Translations under genes and position numbers: made by a program | Shown here: in pieces, positions 19,748-30,659 of the stretch | Numbering within the stretch: position 1 is the stretch's first letter | Layout of the letters: each line of letters opens with the position of its first letter | NCBI GenBank assembly: GCA_963678675.1 | Contig: OY783195.1 | Span: 17,391,342 to 17,455,341, forward strand | From: Xiphydria camelus | Taxonomy: Eukaryota > Arthropoda > Insecta > Hymenoptera > Xiphydriidae | Direction: 5' to 3' | DNA: 64,000 nt | Notes under the pieces: model-generated | The model's database searches: none | What the model was told of the DNA's origin: nothing | Seen by the model: only the letters and a program-made list of their open reading frames with translations

Positions 19748-20230
19748 TATTTTTAACGTTTATTTTAGGAAGTTAATCGTTACGGTTTTTTTTTATGTGC
19801 AATTGCATAATTTTTGTTGGTTTATATATTATAATATAGCAAGTGTCTAGTAACATGTTCCCTAATAATTGGAGGAGGGCGTTTAAAAAAAAGTACTTAA
19901 ACTTTTTAGCTAAATAAACGACTTTACATTGAAGATGTTTGGCGAGTTATACTCTAATATCAATATCTGCCTCCGGAATTTGAAGTAAAGTACTGGAGTA
20001 TTACCTTTATAATATACTCTACGGGGTGGTGTCCCAATAACCGTGGACGGTAGCATATATCCCCTAAATTTTCGTCCTTCTATTCTGTAAAATAATTTTT
20101 TAATAAATGCGTGGACAGAACCGTGTCGCCAAAAACTCCGGCGACCGTGGGACCGGATGTTCGAAGCCTGGTACTTGCCCCCCGGGGGTCGGGGAGCGAA
20201 GCTCCCAGGGGGCGGAGCCCCCTAGTAATT
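19748..20230. other. Gap with a dispersed repeat at 20088-20212
   Basis: 20088-20212 (AATAAATGCGTGGACAGAAC, CGTGTCGCCAAAAACTCCGG, CCCCCGGGGGTCGGGGAGC) is closely matched at 53264-53383 on the same strand. The rest is AT-rich without features. Confidence 0.6.
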
Positions 20231-20515
20231 TCTGAAAAACTTCTTCAATAAAAGCTGTACCGTTTGGTTTCGCGCACAAAACGTACTGAATAATTTTTTA
20301 ATATTCACTTCCGATTTCAATAACTAGCGTGCATCTTTCAATTTTGACGTATAACTGTTATTTATTATAATATAAAAGGAATGTAATTATCAACGTAAAT
20401 ACAACAAGCCATCGAAAATTCGATTTGTATATCCGAAAGTCCGAGATATCCAGGGTTGAATGTCCGCCTGTTTCCTCCTAATACATGCAATCCGACATAC
20501 ACCTGCGGTCAATGA

Positions 20516-21179
20516 TTCTAATCGACCCGTTTTGGGTGACGCACAGTGCAGTGAGTCAATGGGAAATAGGGAAAAAATTCAAAACTCAACGAGAATGAAG
20601 TTTTAATGATAGACTTTTTTTCATTTTCATTTAATTGTACATTGAAAAATATATTTCGTCAAATAAGTATAATAATATCACCGATAATAAATATTGCATT
20701 TCTACGTAAGGTATGTACTTAAAATTAACTAAAAATTAATTTTTACGAACATTTGGCAGTAAACATTCTGAGTCATCAATCGCATGAATCACAATTTTCA
20801 CTTCAAAGAAGGTAGCTTTCAACATCATCATCGAACATTCTTGTTCGTCTACGTACAATTTTCCTGTTAACGGAAATACAGGGGTCATGATTTAATCCAG
20901 TACGTATCTAATTGGTATTTTTAAATATTTCATTATTTCAACTGCGTGAAAGAAGAGTTTATACAAAGTACTTGGTATATAATACCAAGAATAATGTTTC
21001 AGGTACAGGTCTTTGGTACACAAAGGTGCAATTTAAGTTGTTCCAAATCAACAGCTGAACAACTTGCAATAACACGTAAGATCAGAGAAAACTTTTCAAT
21101 CAGTCTCATTGATTCCGGTAATTTCAGAGCTTAGCTTAGAGTTAGCAAAAAACCTCCGCGCAGTATTGCCGTCATTTGA
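20516..21179. other. Interior of the 3.15-kb element, no gene recognised
   Basis: AT-rich sequence. A 62-codon open frame at 20946-21134 is too short and featureless to support. Confidence 0.35.
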
Positions 21180-21660
21180 CGGCCCAAACCGTAGCTTCAG
21201 CTGGTAGGTACAGGGGATCGGTTACCCTGATGATGGCGTATGAGATTGAGATGAAGACGAACCGTTTAATTACAAGTTAGAACGCTTGCACACTGAATGC
21301 ACTGTGTACGGTCGGCGGTACACTTCGTTTATGCATTAACACGCATTTGTGGTTGCGGCTTATATATCTTACATCTAACAGTAGTTGCGTGGGGATAGCT
21401 TGGGCTGATGCGGTACCCCCTGATTGGCTGGGAGAGAATGACATTAGAATAAAGAATGACGTTGGGTATTTTCCGCGTCCCGGATCTCGTGGGCAAAGGT
21501 ACCGTCGCTCGCAATTAGCCTTTCCGGGAAAGGTGCAGGGCTGCGAGCTCATTAGCGGCCTAGATTTGTCGAAATATATTGCCCGCCTGATGGTTAGATT
21601 AACTCCTAAATTAGTGAGGTATTTCAATCGCGATGATACTGAGCGGTAAGAGAATCAATA
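21180..21660 (-). other. Possible solo LTR
   Basis: On the minus strand a TATATAAG promoter-like word (near 21362) is followed about 60-70 bp downstream by a CA-rich ACACAGTGCATTCAGTGTG initiator-like stretch, then AATTAAACGG and GGGTAACC. This order resembles the promoter half of an insect LTR. Ends were not resolved and no coding sequence adjoins, so this is tentative. Confidence 0.25.
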
Positions 21661-22655
21661 TTCAGAATTCCGACTATCTTTTGTCGGAACAAGCAATAAG
21701 AAACTGCTGTATATCAAAAAGTAGCAGGTACTAGCAGACAAATGTCACATAGGCGAATAAAGGCTATTATACTCCGTACGATACAACAACAATTTGCTCA
21801 ACACCACGCGACACTCATTAGAGAAACCCTCTGCGGGTCAGCAACTTTGACAGAGTTAGAGTAAAATGGGACCTCATTCAAAAGAATGATTAAAACAATA
21901 ACAACCAATAGGAATAACAAATGATAGGTCCAAAACACAGTACTTACCCTAGTGAACAGGATCGATGGAAAAAACCCGATGATTTTAGTGCGAATTCACA
22001 TTTTCCATGAAATCGAAATCTCCGTGTCGCACACCTGCTCTGTGTGTAACGTAGACTGCTCAAATAAGTTGATATTCGGAGCGGTGCTGCACAGGTGCCG
22101 GTGGAATTTTTCGTAAACATGCTTTACTTTCTTATTTGGGAATTATTTCTTTCGACCTACGTGTGTCTTAGAACCGTTTTTGTACAACTTGATTTCTTGA
22201 ACTTTTTCCATTGGTCGCAGCACTGTGTAACGGTACTTTATTTTATTGAGAGACGAGCGGACCTTCTCGTTTTGCCATGAATCACCAATCAAATTCAGCC
22301 TTCATGCCGAAACGTTAAGATTCACTCGAAACTTTTAGCTACGGTCGATTCAATGAAAGTACCGTCACCAGAAGTGGATCAATCAGAATTATTGAACGCA
22401 GGTGTATAAATAAGTAACTTAAGCTTTTCGTTTTTTGAAAACATTCTCGTCCGGCGCGTCAAATTTTTCACATTAAAATCCAGTTTTGCGTATGTGCACG
22501 ATAATCACTAGTCTCACAAGAACCTATTTTATTCAACGTTTATAATCGTATGATCGATTCTGACGTTTACATTTTCGAAATTAAGTTCTTTAGAATTTTA
22601 CCGCGGATTTGTTGACCCTATCCTCTTCCACCCTGAAATCTTCATCGTTCTTGAC

Positions 22656-22965
22656 TTGTGCACCATAGTTTTCGATGTCCAGACCTTCTACTTCATAGTT
22701 TTCGGTGTTCAGGTCTTTCACTCCATACGTTTCGGTGTCCAGATCTTTCGCTCCATCGTTTTAGGTGCCCATGTTTTCCGCTTCATAGTTTTCGGTGTCC
22801 ACATCTTCTGCTCCATAATTTCAAGTATCCAGATTTTTCATCCCGATATTAAAAACTATTGGGCAGAGGACCAGGATACCGAAAATTTTAGAGCTGAAGA
22901 CTTTCTCACCAAAAACTATAGAGCGAAAGACCATGACATTGAAAACTAAGCAGCGGAAGACCTCA
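22656..22965. repeat. Palindromic 36-bp minisatellite encoding a 12-residue repeat
   Basis: Six degenerate units of about 36 bp (CATAGTTTTCGGTGTCCAGA-type) run to about 22850, then about three units continue in the opposite orientation (GAAAATTTTAGAGCTGAAGA-type). Read on the minus strand for the first half and the plus strand for the second, each unit encodes about ENYGAKDLDT plus two residues, an acidic repeat. Stops interrupt it. It resembles a decayed repeat-protein exon that was inverted and duplicated. Confidence 0.75.
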
Positions 22966-23548
22966 ACATAATGTGGGACGAAAAAGTTATTTCCGTGAAA
23001 GTAGTGGTCGCCGTGTATATACACAACATAGAATTTTGATTCTAAAGATTTAATACGTTCCAGACGAGAATGTTTTTGGAAAAGGCAATGCTGACCTACT
23101 CATTTGTATGTCGGATTGCATGTAATAGGCGCAAACGGGAGGAACCTTAACACTGGATATCTCGGACTTCCGGATATGCAAATCGATTTTTCAATGGCTT
23201 TTTGTATTCGCGTTGATAATTACATTACTTTTGTATTGTAATAAATAACAGTTACAATTGAAAACTGAAAGATGCACTCTGGTTCTTGAAACCATTGACA
23301 TTGAAAAATTATTAGTTATGTTTTTTGAACCAAGTCAAACGGTACAACTTTTGTTAAAGAAGTTTTTTAGAAGTCATACTCGTTTGAAAGATATATGCTA
23401 CTCCATGGTGGTCGGGACACCTTGTATGAGGCTAAACTTACTCGCTGGAAAAGAAATTTCAATCACTATAATCTTATTATTTATGAATTTTTGGCTTACA
23501 TCAATACAAGATTTTGTTATAAATGAAGATGTAATTTTCAAAAATGTG

Positions 23549-23628
23549 TTAGGTGATCAACTTTGCTTCTACCGTTTTCCTATAGATGGCTTACGAGAAA
23601 AACAGCGGAAGCAAAGTTGTACACCTAA
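23549..23628. mobile_element. 80-bp mariner-derived miniature
   Basis: Left end TTAGGTGATCAACTTTGCTT and, inward from the right, TTAGGTGTACAACTTTGCTT, then CCGTTTT / CGCTGTTTT, with TA after the right end. Only the two ends remain, joined by about 20 bp. The TTGTACACCTAATA end equals that of the mariner relic ending at 4990. Confidence 0.7.
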
Positions 23629-23796
23629 TATTATACGAGTATGAACCAAAAACTCATAGATAATAAGATAAGAGTGATTGAAGTTTCTTTCCTGGCAAGC
23701 AAGTTAAGCCTCCTCATATGGTATAGTAAAGTACTTATTCATTATCAATTGTATTACTTTTTGTATACCTATACATAAAGAAGAATTCATATATTA

Positions 23797-24570
23797 CACA
23801 GCTCCACAAAAAAAATCGAAAAAATGCTTCCTCTGACCAGACCAGTATATCTTAATGTTTTGGGGTCGCTGAATCCGAATTCGGTGTCCATTTGTCTCCA
23901 TCATGTCACATTTTTTTTAATCTCAAAAAACCATCAATAGATCATGATTTTCAAAAAGTTAATGGACTTAAACCAAATTCGCTATAGGATTTTTTTTTGG
24001 GACGCTGATCACGAATCTGAAATCAGATTTCAAAAATTCAAGATGGCAGATTCAATATGGAGGACGAGATTTTCGAAAATCGACGGATTCATGTCAAATT
24101 TGGTCTAGGGGTTTTTTTTCGATCGCTGATAACAAATATGAAGTTATATTTGCAAAAATTCAAAATTTTCGAAAATCTCGTCCTCCATATTGGATCCGCC
24201 ATCTTGAATTTTTAAAATCTGACTTCAGATTCATGATTAGCGACACAAAAAAACTCCCTTGTACCAAATTTGGCATGAATCCGTCGATTTTCAAAAATCT
24301 CGTCCGCCATATTGGATTCGCTATCTTGAATTTTTGAAATCCGATTTCAGATTCGTGATCAGCGACCCAAAAAACCCCCTACAGCGAATTTGGTTTAAGT
24401 CCATTAACTTTTTGAAAATCATGATCTATTGATGGTTTTTTGAGATTAAAAAAAATGTGATGTGATGGAGACAAACGGATACCGGATTCGGATTCAGCGA
24501 CCTCAAAAACATAAAGATATACTGGTCTGGTCAGAGGAAGCATTTTTTCGATTTTTCTTGTGGAGCTGTG
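23797..24570. mobile_element. Foldback element, 774 bp, TTA target duplication
   Basis: Ends CACAGCTCCACAAAAAAAAT and the complement, extending through GCTTCCTCTGACCAGACCAG and on to the centre, are flanked by TTA (23794-23796 and 24571-24573). The arms hold units with GATCACGAATCTGAAATCAG, AAGATGGCAGATTCAATATGG and AAAATCGACGGATTCATG, so nearly the entire element is one palindrome. Related to 10866-11364. Confidence 0.85.
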
Positions 24571-24646
24571 TTATCTACGTATTTATTTAAGTAATGTTAA
24601 ATTGTATTATTTCTATATGACTACTTCTTCATCGTTGAAAAAATTA

Positions 24647-25439
24647 CACAGTGACATAGTGAAAATGACTATGAAGAAAGAAATGTTTAAAATACCATCA
24701 TATATGGTATATTATTTCTTATATTCCACAGTTAAGTAATACTCGTAGATCTCTATCTTTTTTAAATATGCAAGATATTCCACTCAAGCGGTATCAAGTA
24801 TACATAGTATACCTCTAGGAAGTTAGCCTCCCCATTTTTGGAATTTTAATTTTTGATTCCACAGATCATTTGCAAGTTATTTGCAAGTATTTGTAAGACG
24901 CTTCATTTCGTTTGCAAGAAGCTGATTCGAGAGATATTGCGAAAAAGCTCTTGGAAAGGCAAATTTCACTCTAGTCTTTCCAAATTGACATTTTTTATAT
25001 TTTCTTACGTATATTGTTTGCTAGTGTTTCCAAGATGCTTAATTTCGTTTGCAAAAACGTGGTTCCAAAGATATTTCGAAGACACTCTTGGGGGGGGGGG
25101 GGGGGGGCAACTTCACGCTAGCCCCCCAAATTGAATTTTTTAGATTTTCCTGCCTGTATCGTTTGCAAGTCATTTGCAATTATTTGCAAAAAACTTTTTT
25201 TCGTTTGTAAGAAAGTAGTTTTAAAGATATCGTAAAAAAACTCTTTGGGGAGCTATCTTAACGCCAGCACCTCACTTTAAAATTTCTTAGATTCGATTAC
25301 GCAGATCGTTTGCAAAATATTTGCAAGTGATTGCAAGGCAGTTGCTTTCATTTGAAAGTCGATCGTTATTGAGTAATGATTAATACAAATTTCGTACCAA
25401 GAGTAAAGTAACTCACGGAATGGCGATAGAAAGATTCCG

Positions 25440-25477
<38 letters not shown>

Positions 25478-26418
25478 CACCGGTTGGAAGTCTTTGCAAG
25501 ATCTAAAGCTATGAGATCGGCGTTTGCAAGAGAGTCGTCATTAAATTACTGTTAATTAACATTTCGTAAAGATGCCCCCCCCCCCCCAAATGGAAAATAT
25601 CTACTTTTCTCGTCATGGATCGTTTGCAAGTCATTTGCAAGTGATTGCAAGACAGTTGCTTTCATTTACAAGTCGATCGTTGTTGAGCAATTGTTAATGA
25701 AAATTTCGTGCCTAGAGTAAAGTATCTGACGGAAGGGTGATAAAGGGATCGCGATTCTTCCCATCGATTGCAAGTCGTTTGGAAGATCAAAATCTATGAG
25801 ATCGGCGTTTGCAAGACAGTCGTTGTTAAGTTATGGTTAATTAACCATTCGTATAAATGCTCCCCCTCCTCCCAATTGAAAAATATCATCTTTTTTCGAA
25901 ATGGATAGTTTGCAAGCAGTTTGAAAGTAATTGCAAAACGGTTGGTTTCGTTTGCAATTACGAATTGTTAATTAATGATAACTTGACAGCGACTGTCTTG
26001 CAAACGCCGATCTCAAAGATTTTGGTCTTGCAAACGACTTCCAATTGGTGGAAAGAATCGTGATCTTTCTATCGCCCTTCCGTGAGGTACTTTACTCTTG
26101 GTATGAAATTTATATTAATAATTACTCAACAACGATCGACTTGCAAATGAAAGCAACTATCTTACAATCACTTGCAAATGACTTGCAAACGATCTGTGGA
26201 GTCAAAAATTAGAATTTCAATAATGGGAGGGCTAACTTCACAGAGGTATACTTGATACATTTTGAGCAGAATATCTTGCATATTTAAAAAAGGTAGAAAT
26301 CTACTACCTAACTGCGGAATATAAGAAATAATACCATATACGGATTGTGTTTTAAACATTTCTTTCTTCATAGTCGTTTTTCTATATCAATGTGAAATTT
26401 TTTCCACGTCACTGTGGT
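24647..26418. mobile_element. Long foldback element, 1.77 kb
   Basis: CACAGTGACATAG at the left and GACGTGGAAA-type sequence mirrored by CACGTCACTGTGG at the right. Mirrored internal words include ATGACTATGAAGAAAGAAAT, ATACCATCATATATGGTAT, TTAAATATGCAAGATATTC and AAATGACTTGCAAACGATCT. Inside, a unit of about 325 bp is directly repeated (25291-25616 and 25617-25920: TTTGCAAGTGATTGCAAG, GAGATCGGCGTTTGCAAGA) and then inverted. Homopolymer tracts (G at 25090-25107, C at 25572-25586) and a (TC)n run (25442-25474) interrupt it. 26419-26490 repeats the arm sequence once more. Confidence 0.75.
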
Positions 26419-26490
26419 CAAAAATTAAAATTTCAAAAATGAGGGGGGGGGGTGGCTAACTTCACAGAGGTATCAAGTATAGCTAAATTT

Positions 26491-27020
26491 CAGTAAGACT
26501 TATTCTACTAATAAATAGTAAGATTACAATAGCCAGCGAAGTAAGTAAGTATAATATCTGTGTTACTAAGGCAAAACCCGATGTCAAAAGAAAGCGATTT
26601 TTTGTTTTTAATGTCAATATGTACAGTCAACAATGAAGAATATGATTGCAAAACCCGATATGGCTCCAAATTACCTACAACTTGTAGGTTAACAAAATAA
26701 TATTCCGATTATGCTCTACGTCTTTGAATTGGTTGGCGGTTTGAAGCGTCTCCTGAAAAATCAACTTTTTTCACATATCGGGTTCTGCCTTAGTACCACA
26801 GATATATAACTATTGGTCAATTTGAGCATTCGTTTATCAATTATCTCATTGAGTAGAGTAATTTTGCCATTTGTCAGAAATAAACCACTGATAAAATTAA
26901 GTCAAACTTTCTACGAATTTTCTACATGAAAATCTAGTTTATAATGTTCGAAAATGCAGTTTATAATACGCATCCTTGTCATCTGGAAATTGTATGCGAA
27001 ATATTACTGTTATAGCAGTC
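26491..27020. other. Gap, AT-rich
   Basis: Two GCAAAACCCGAT words (26570 and 26648) and a CATATCGGGTTCTGCC counterpart (26776) hint at an eroded inverted repeat of about 220 bp. No gene seen. Confidence 0.3.
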
Positions 27021-27866
27021 ATTTAGTTTACAGAATATACCGCATGTCCTATGGTCAACCGCGCAGGTGAGCTGCGACCTGAATTCTTGACTTCGGCAGT
27101 ATTTATGGTACAGTTAGAGTGGGCTTCAGACGAGTGAGTTGCATAAGAACGAAAAGTGTCGACTGCTCCTCTAATAGCTGTCAATTCGGGAGATCGAAGC
27201 GTTTCGTGTAGCCTCAAAATCGTAAAGTTTTGAATTAGTAGTGAATAATTTGTAGAAGTGATGAGAAAAATAATCATAAATAATCTTCCGAATTGTGACA
27301 CCTTAGGTATCGCTCACGCCACTTCGTAAAACTACTTCCTAGACACGCGCGGTGCTAGCGCGGAAATAATTTCTGAAACAAATAGGCATGAGGCGTGTAA
27401 TTCGGTTGGACATCGAAAAAACCCGAATGATTATTAACTCTCACTTCTGAACATTACTTACCATTTATTCAAGGATTCACGATTTCGAGCTTAGACTTCG
27501 ATCTCCCGAATTGATAGCCATCGGGAGATCAGACGTTTCACACTTTTCGTAAGAACGCAGCGTAAGAGCGAAAAGCGTCGTCTGATTTTCCGATGGCTGT
27601 CAATTCGGAAGATTATTTATGATTATTTCTCATCACTTCTACAAATTATTCACTACTAATTCAAAACTTTACGATTTTGAGGTTACACGAAACGCTTCGA
27701 TCTCCCGAATTGACAGCTATTAGAAGAGCAGTCGACACTTTTCGTTCTTATGCAGCGCACTCGTCTGAAGCCCACTCTAACTGTACCATAAATACTGCCG
27801 AAGTCAAGAATTCAGGTCGCAGCTCACCTGCGCGGTTGGCCATAGGACATGCGGTATACTTATACT
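27021..27866. mobile_element. Inverted-repeat element, arms about 270 bp
   Basis: 27027-27296 and 27602-27866 are mirrored: GTATACCGCATGTCCTATGG-type ends, GCGCAGGTGAGCTGCGACCT, TTCGGCAGTATTTATGGTAC, TTCGGGAGATCGAAGCGTTT. The middle (27300-27600) contains another TCTCCCGAATTGA pair. The GAATTCG/CCCGAATTGACA core recurs at 47.6, 50.7 and 60.7 kb, defining a dispersed family. Confidence 0.8.
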
Positions 27867-28241
27867 AACCATTTGTGGACCATCTTGGGTACCTAAGCAC
27901 CTATAGTATATAGGCCCCAATTTTTACGGACTCTCCGGTATTTAATAGGACTATTGTATAAAGAGATGGTCCTCAACGAGTTAAAGGTATCGCTAATATA
28001 CATACAAAAATTAATATATACTGTTATATGATGGAGAAGAAAATAATTCTTTATACTGATCTCAATTATTCAATGACTTAAAATAGATGGACTGTTCCTT
28101 CACAGTGTAGTCACAATACATATATATTATAAATGACAATATTTGACTGCCATCAATTTATTTGTGATAACAATGATATTAATATAATCATTTAATAATA
28201 TTAAAATTAAAAACCATCGAATTGCGATATTTTCATCTTAC
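27867..28241. other. Probable host intron sequence 3' of the CELF exon
   Basis: AT-rich single-copy-looking sequence with no inverted ends; it directly follows the 5' splice site of the minus-strand exon. Confidence 0.45.
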
Positions 28242-28290
28242 CTCCGCGGTTTTCACTGTCCGCCGGTTTCACTTGAATAGGGCGATTCAT
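28242..28290 (-). CDS. bru3: CELF/Bruno RNA-binding protein, 49-bp internal exon
   Basis: On the minus strand, a pyrimidine-rich tract ending TTGTTGCAG precedes 49 bases that encode MNRPIQVKPADSENRG plus one base of the next codon, followed by the donor GTAAGATG. This peptide is the highly conserved segment at the end of the first RNA-recognition motif and the linker in CELF/Bruno proteins, which control splicing, stability and translation of mRNAs. The MNRPIQVKPADSE form fits the bru3/CELF3-6 branch better than arrest/bru2. The CELF exon at this place is also 49 bp in other animals as far as I recall. Flanking exons (about 83 and 135 bp) were not found, so introns exceed roughly 28 and 35 kb here. 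It is the only host coding sequence I can support. Confidence 0.85.
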
Positions 28291-29889
28291 CTGCAACAAA
28301 AGGAGGAGAAAGTGTCAAAGAAATTCTTGACGAAGTACGTTTTTATTGATAGTATAATGATTATTGAATGATGATCAAGAGAAATGTCATCATTGAACAT
28401 TCAAGTCTATCTTCATACGAAGCTAATATACATGTTCTGCCAAGCTATCAAGCAAGTAGGTATTGTTACATCTGCATGACGTATAGCCTCTTGCATGGAT
28501 CTCATAGTCAGAGGAAACGGCTTGCAGAATGCGACACGTGGCATCCGGTCTCACGCCATCGAGAGTCTATCAGTTTTGCGGACTAGATTTTTTTCTGGCT
28601 CCGCACTTCGCGCGAATTGCGCAATTAAACACACATCTTTCCTGGATTCCGAGGAGAGCAGCTCTTACTTATTAAAGATTCGTTTCGTTATTTGATAATA
28701 ATAACATTCCTTCCATTATTACAAAGTTCGTCTGCCAGTTTATATATTTTTTGAGTTTGATTATATAATCAACCCTCGAATCGAAGATTATACAATTCCA
28801 TATGCCTCGTTCTTTCCTCTCATTTTTCACGCTCCTTGATCTCGGGGAGAGCTTCTGCTCAAAGCCAACCATTGATCGCGTTTCTTTTTCCTTCCACGCC
28901 GCCCGAGCATCGATCGGATGTAGCAGTATCAATCTCTGCATGCTGAAAACATGTTTTCATAAGAATGCTCAAAATATTGTTAAACGTTATGTAACATTTT
29001 ATTATTTCTTGTTCAAACTTGCAATTAGGTTGATATCACAAAATGGGCCTTTTATTTTATCAATATCGTTCTTACTTAAAACTTTTGATATCCTGAACTG
29101 ATTACAAATTTTCCTTTCTTATTTTGAAAAAAGAACCTATGAAGTTCGGTTATGGGATATAACAAGTTGTTATTGTGGATCGTTCCAAGTTTGATACCTT
29201 ACCACTAGGAAGCGGAGTAGAGGAAGGAAAGTAGAGAATAACGCCTTTAGACAGAAGTTTTCTTTATATTCCTTAGTTTCGAAATAACAGAAAAAAGTTA
29301 TTAATCGGTTCAGAAAATGAAAAGTTACAAGCAAAAGCAATGTAAGTAAAATAAAAAGCCCACCTCTTAGATCTCAATAACTATTTCCATTGTAGTTATC
29401 GTCCACTAATAAAATCATCCATAACTTCAAACTGTTCAATCCAGGAAAGCCCCAAATTCATTTTCCACCAGTAGCTTCATCCAGCTTTATTATTTAGACG
29501 AATTTATGACGGTATTCTTGCATCATTTTGAGGCGCAAATAGTCTCACTTACAAAAACGTTACCTCGGTAACGCCACGTAATGTAGTGTTCTCTTAATAT
29601 ACGAGTATAGTACATGAAATTAGCCATTGAGTTTTGGTGTATGGTCTGCAGAGTCAAGAACCTCGATTGAGATTTGCAGCAAGGACTCAGAAAAGCGAAG
29701 CGCCCTCCGGGAGGCTCCAAGAGAGACTATATTTACTCCGCGTATAGTTCGTCCCTGTAATGAGGTTTAATTTTTGAGTAACCAGACATTTAGAATTATG
29801 AAATTAATATCAGTAGGTAAGCTAGGAGAGTTCTGCATCACCCACGTAACCAAAAATGACGGGAAATTTGAATGTTGTCGAAGTGCGCA
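28291..29889. other. Probable host intron sequence 5' of the CELF exon
   Basis: Mixed-composition, apparently single-copy DNA with no inverted ends, tandem repeats or transposase similarity. Short open frames at 28495-28941 have no support. This and 27867-28241 form the longest stretch of the window without recognisable mobile DNA. Confidence 0.45.
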
Positions 29890-30265
29890 TGCGTCGTGGC
29901 ACCCCCACTCCCTGACCTCTACCATTGGTCGAACCCTCACTCCCCGACCTCGCTCGCAACGCCATCTTGAAGCTCCGCCATTGGTCGACCCCCCCCCCCC
30001 CCAACTCGCCGATGACGTCGCGCGTGCAGGCTCGGACTTGCTTCGATCAATCTCGCTATCAAATTTCAACGCTACTGCGCACTTCCAATTTCTGAAATTG
30101 TTGATAGACCTTGGGATATGATAACGTCAGCTCCGAGCAATCTTGCTATCAAATTTAACCAACTTGCGCGTACAGGCTCGGATTTGCTCCGAGCAATCTT
30201 GCTACACAGTAAGCGTGATGATGACGTCACTAAGATTTCAGGGAATCGTGTTCTCCCCCTCCACA
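29890..30265. repeat. Terminal-type repeats at the left edge of the Polinton-like relic
   Basis: CCATTGGTCGA occurs twice (about 29922 and 29969), each followed by C-rich sequence. A unit like GCAGGCTCGGACTTGCT / CCGAGCAATCTTGCTA recurs near 30028, 30133 and 30172. Tandem or direct repeats near the end are usual for Polinton-like elements. A CTTAAATACC TATA-like word is at 30275. The true terminus was not identified. Confidence 0.45.
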
Positions 30266-30336
30266 ACGTTTTTGCTTAAATACCATGTGTCACCGCGCTC
30301 ATACCATTAGTCGCACCTCGCTTTCGAAAGAACAAC

Positions 30337-30486
30337 ATGTCTTCCAATCAGTGCAAGAATATCGTGAACGTCCATCGACAGGCCTTCGAGCTCATCGCTC
30401 GCAAAAACGTTGATCTCACCGAGATCACGCAATGGATCCGACGTGGAACCGAGAGTTTGCGGTTACTCGGCCGATTGATACGCTGA
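30337..30486 (+). CDS. Hypothetical short protein of the Polinton-like relic
   Basis: ATG at 30337 opens MSSNQCKNIVNVHRQAFELI and continues about 50 codons through an amphipathic, basic stretch to a stop, after which the same frame resumes (TSVPIKQRYLAAIRQVKSYN). It is probably the N-terminal part of a larger frame now split by stops. No family recognised. Confidence 0.35.
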   Translation: MSSNQCKNIVNVHRQAFELIARKNVDLTEITQWIRRGTESLRLLGRLIR

Positions 30487-30659
30487 GAGGGAACGTCGGT
30501 GCCCATCAAACAACGGTACCTGGCCGCCATTCGACAAGTGAAGAGTTATAACCGAAAACTCAGGAGCTTGCTCGTGAGAGGTGGACACCTGGATGAACGC
30601 GAACAGAGACGCAACGATCACGTCGCGTGGGAAGATCTTTAGTCGGGGTCCGACGGACG

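Larger units (their letters stand above)
20231..23380. mobile_element. DNA element with inverted ends of about 285 bp, 3.15 kb
   Basis: 20231-20515 and 23092-23380 are imperfect inverted copies: AAAACTTCTTCAATAAAAGC / TTTTGTTAAAGAAGTTTT, GTACCGTTTG / CAAACGGTAC, GTTATTTATTATAATA / TATTGTAATAAATAAC, ATTCGATTTGTATATCCG / CGGATATGCAAATCGAT, and CATGCAATCCGACATAC / GTATGTCGGATTGCATG. No transposase is recognised. The interior holds an LTR-like block and a palindromic minisatellite. Flanking duplications could not be settled. Confidence 0.65.

Noticed and set aside
22095..22280. Small membrane protein
   Set aside because: 61 hydrophobic codons in AT-rich transposon interior with no supporting context.
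28495..28941. Additional CELF exons near 28.5-28.9 kb
   Set aside because: Translations do not match RRM sequences and splice sites are lacking.
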